Assembly: GCA_021442965.1 (NCBI GenBank)
Contig: JABUUX010000408.1
Span: forward strand, 1 to 7,162
Reading direction: 5' to 3'
DNA from: Treponema sp.
Lineage (GTDB): Bacteria; Spirochaetota; Spirochaetia; Treponematales; Treponemataceae
DNA: 7,162 bases
Shown here: positions 6,435 through 7,162 of the stretch, one piece after another
How the letters are laid out: every line of letters begins with the position of its first letter
Position numbering within the stretch: the first letter of the stretch is position 1
Notes under the pieces: model-generated
Told to the model about the DNA's origin: nothing
The model's input: only the letters and a program-made list of their open reading frames with translations
Databases searched by the model: none
Translations under genes and position numbers: made by a program

Positions 6435-7162
6435 AGAACAGTACCTTCTTCCAAAATAACTTCTTTATCTTCCAATTCTTTATTTGCCACAGAGATTTCA
6501 AAAACAAAATCATTTTGGCCAATAATTACAGAATCTTTTGGCAAATTAAAAATTACAGGAAGAGCATAAACACCTGCATCAGAAACAGCACTCAAATCTA
6601 TTTTTACTGTATCAAGATTTGTTACATATTTTTCCAGTAAAGGCATAGGTCCCTGCAATGTAAAATCAACGGCAGGTGTTGGAGTTGTAACAACTAAAGA
6701 CGGAGCCAGGTTAATAAATCTGACAGGAACTCCCTCAAATTTTCGTTCCATAATAATTGGTTCTACCGTTACTTCAACTTCATACTCAACTTCTTCTTCT
6801 GGTTTTATAAGTTTATTCATATTCTTAAGTTTTGCTTTATAAACTTTAGAAGAACGAATATCTGTTACATCAATCATTTCTGTAACAAGCTGCGAAGTCT
6901 TTTTTATAACAGATTCCGGTCCCGTTACAGGAACAAGTTCCGGAGTAACTTTGCAGGAAGTAATTTCGTACCCGTGTTGTGGAATTCCCGAAATTGTTGG
7001 AACAACAGGAACACCGTTAAACATTTTCTTTTCAACTTTTACCTTTACTTCTTCCGGAACAACTTTTATTTCCAAAGGATCCAGGGAAAGAAGTTCTTCG
7101 TTTACAGATAGAATTACAGGAACTTCATATTCGCCGGAATCTGTAAGGTAATTAATATTTAT
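6431..7162 (-). CDS. YbbR-domain protein (CdaR-like), 5' partial
   Basis: The frame is open from base 7162 to the TGA at 6433-6431, giving 243 visible residues; the start is outside the window. A TTG at 7075-7073 could be mistaken for the start, but it is visible residue 30 and the preceding residues (GEYEVPVILSVNEELLSLDP) are typical YbbR sequence. The visible part holds the end of one YbbR domain (about 1-44), one complete domain (about 45-135, with FNGVPVVPTISG and VTPELVPVTGPESVI) and another (about 136-229, with FEGVPVRF and VDFTLQGPMPLLEKY). These beta-rich repeats usually follow an N-terminal membrane helix and lie outside the cytoplasmic membrane; the helix is not visible here. In Firmicutes CdaR/YbbR binds and modulates the diadenylate cyclase CdaA, encoded next to it. 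By analogy cdaA should lie just upstream, beyond 7162. The short charged tail ends at the acpS overlap. Confidence 0.88.
   Translation of the reverse strand: MNINYLTDSGEYEVPVILSVNEELLSLDPLEIKVVPEEVKVKVEKKMFNGVPVVPTISGIPQHGYEITSCKVTPELVPVTGPESVIKKTSQLVTEMIDVTDIRSSKVYKAKLKNMNKLIKPEEEVEYEVEVTVEPIIMERKFEGVPVRFINLAPSLVVTTPTPAVDFTLQGPMPLLEKYVTNLDTVKIDLSAVSDAGVYALPVIFNLPKDSVIIGQNDFVFEISVANKELEDKEVILEEGTVL
6444..6448 (-). promoter_or_regulatory. Ribosome binding site supporting the GTG start of acpS
   Basis: GAAGG on the minus strand ends nine bases before GTG at 6434 and lies inside the 3' end of the YbbR gene. It supports the GTG start, which overlaps the upstream stop (GTGA). Confidence 0.6.

Overview
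This 7.2 kb window is AT-rich (roughly one third G+C by eye) and densely coded, with no RNA genes, insertion sequences, CRISPR arrays or phage genes that I can see. The gene content suggests a spirochaete of the Treponema group: Lys/Glu/Asn-rich proteins, a spirochaete-type DUF2225 protein, a YbbR/acpS pair and several TPR and ankyrin proteins among housekeeping genes. This assignment is an inference from gene content and protein style, not from a marker gene.

Layout: two convergent gene strings meet at about 4354-4378. The plus-strand string (1-4353) is an ankyrin-repeat protein whose start lies outside the window, rsmD (16S rRNA guanine-N2 methyltransferase), a small protein with two TPR-like units, a ten-repeat TPR protein and rlmN (23S rRNA/tRNA adenine-C2 methyltransferase). 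The minus-strand string, read from 7162 down to 4379, is a YbbR-domain protein whose start lies outside the window, acpS (holo-ACP synthase), a DUF2225 zinc-ribbon-like protein and truA (tRNA pseudouridine synthase). Spacing within both strings is very tight (GTGA, ATGA and two TAATG junctions, otherwise gaps of 1 to 39 bases), so each is probably one operon. No promoter is visible because both operons begin outside the window.

Functional themes: three of the nine genes are RNA-modification enzymes (RsmD and RlmN on the ribosome, TruA on tRNA). AcpS links the minus operon to fatty acid synthesis, and YbbR proteins are known partners of the diadenylate cyclase CdaA, so a c-di-AMP gene is expected just beyond 7162. 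The ankyrin, small TPR-like and TPR proteins are probable protein-interaction scaffolds of unknown role.

Two boundaries need care. The ankyrin gene has no in-frame stop back to base 3, so the ATG at 540 is very likely internal. The YbbR gene is open to base 7162, so the TTG at 7073-7075 is an internal leucine. I found no clearly novel system. The most unexplained parts are the TPR pair lodged between two rRNA methyltransferase genes, the acidic Glu/Pro repeat arm of the ankyrin protein, and the DUF2225 protein between acpS and truA.
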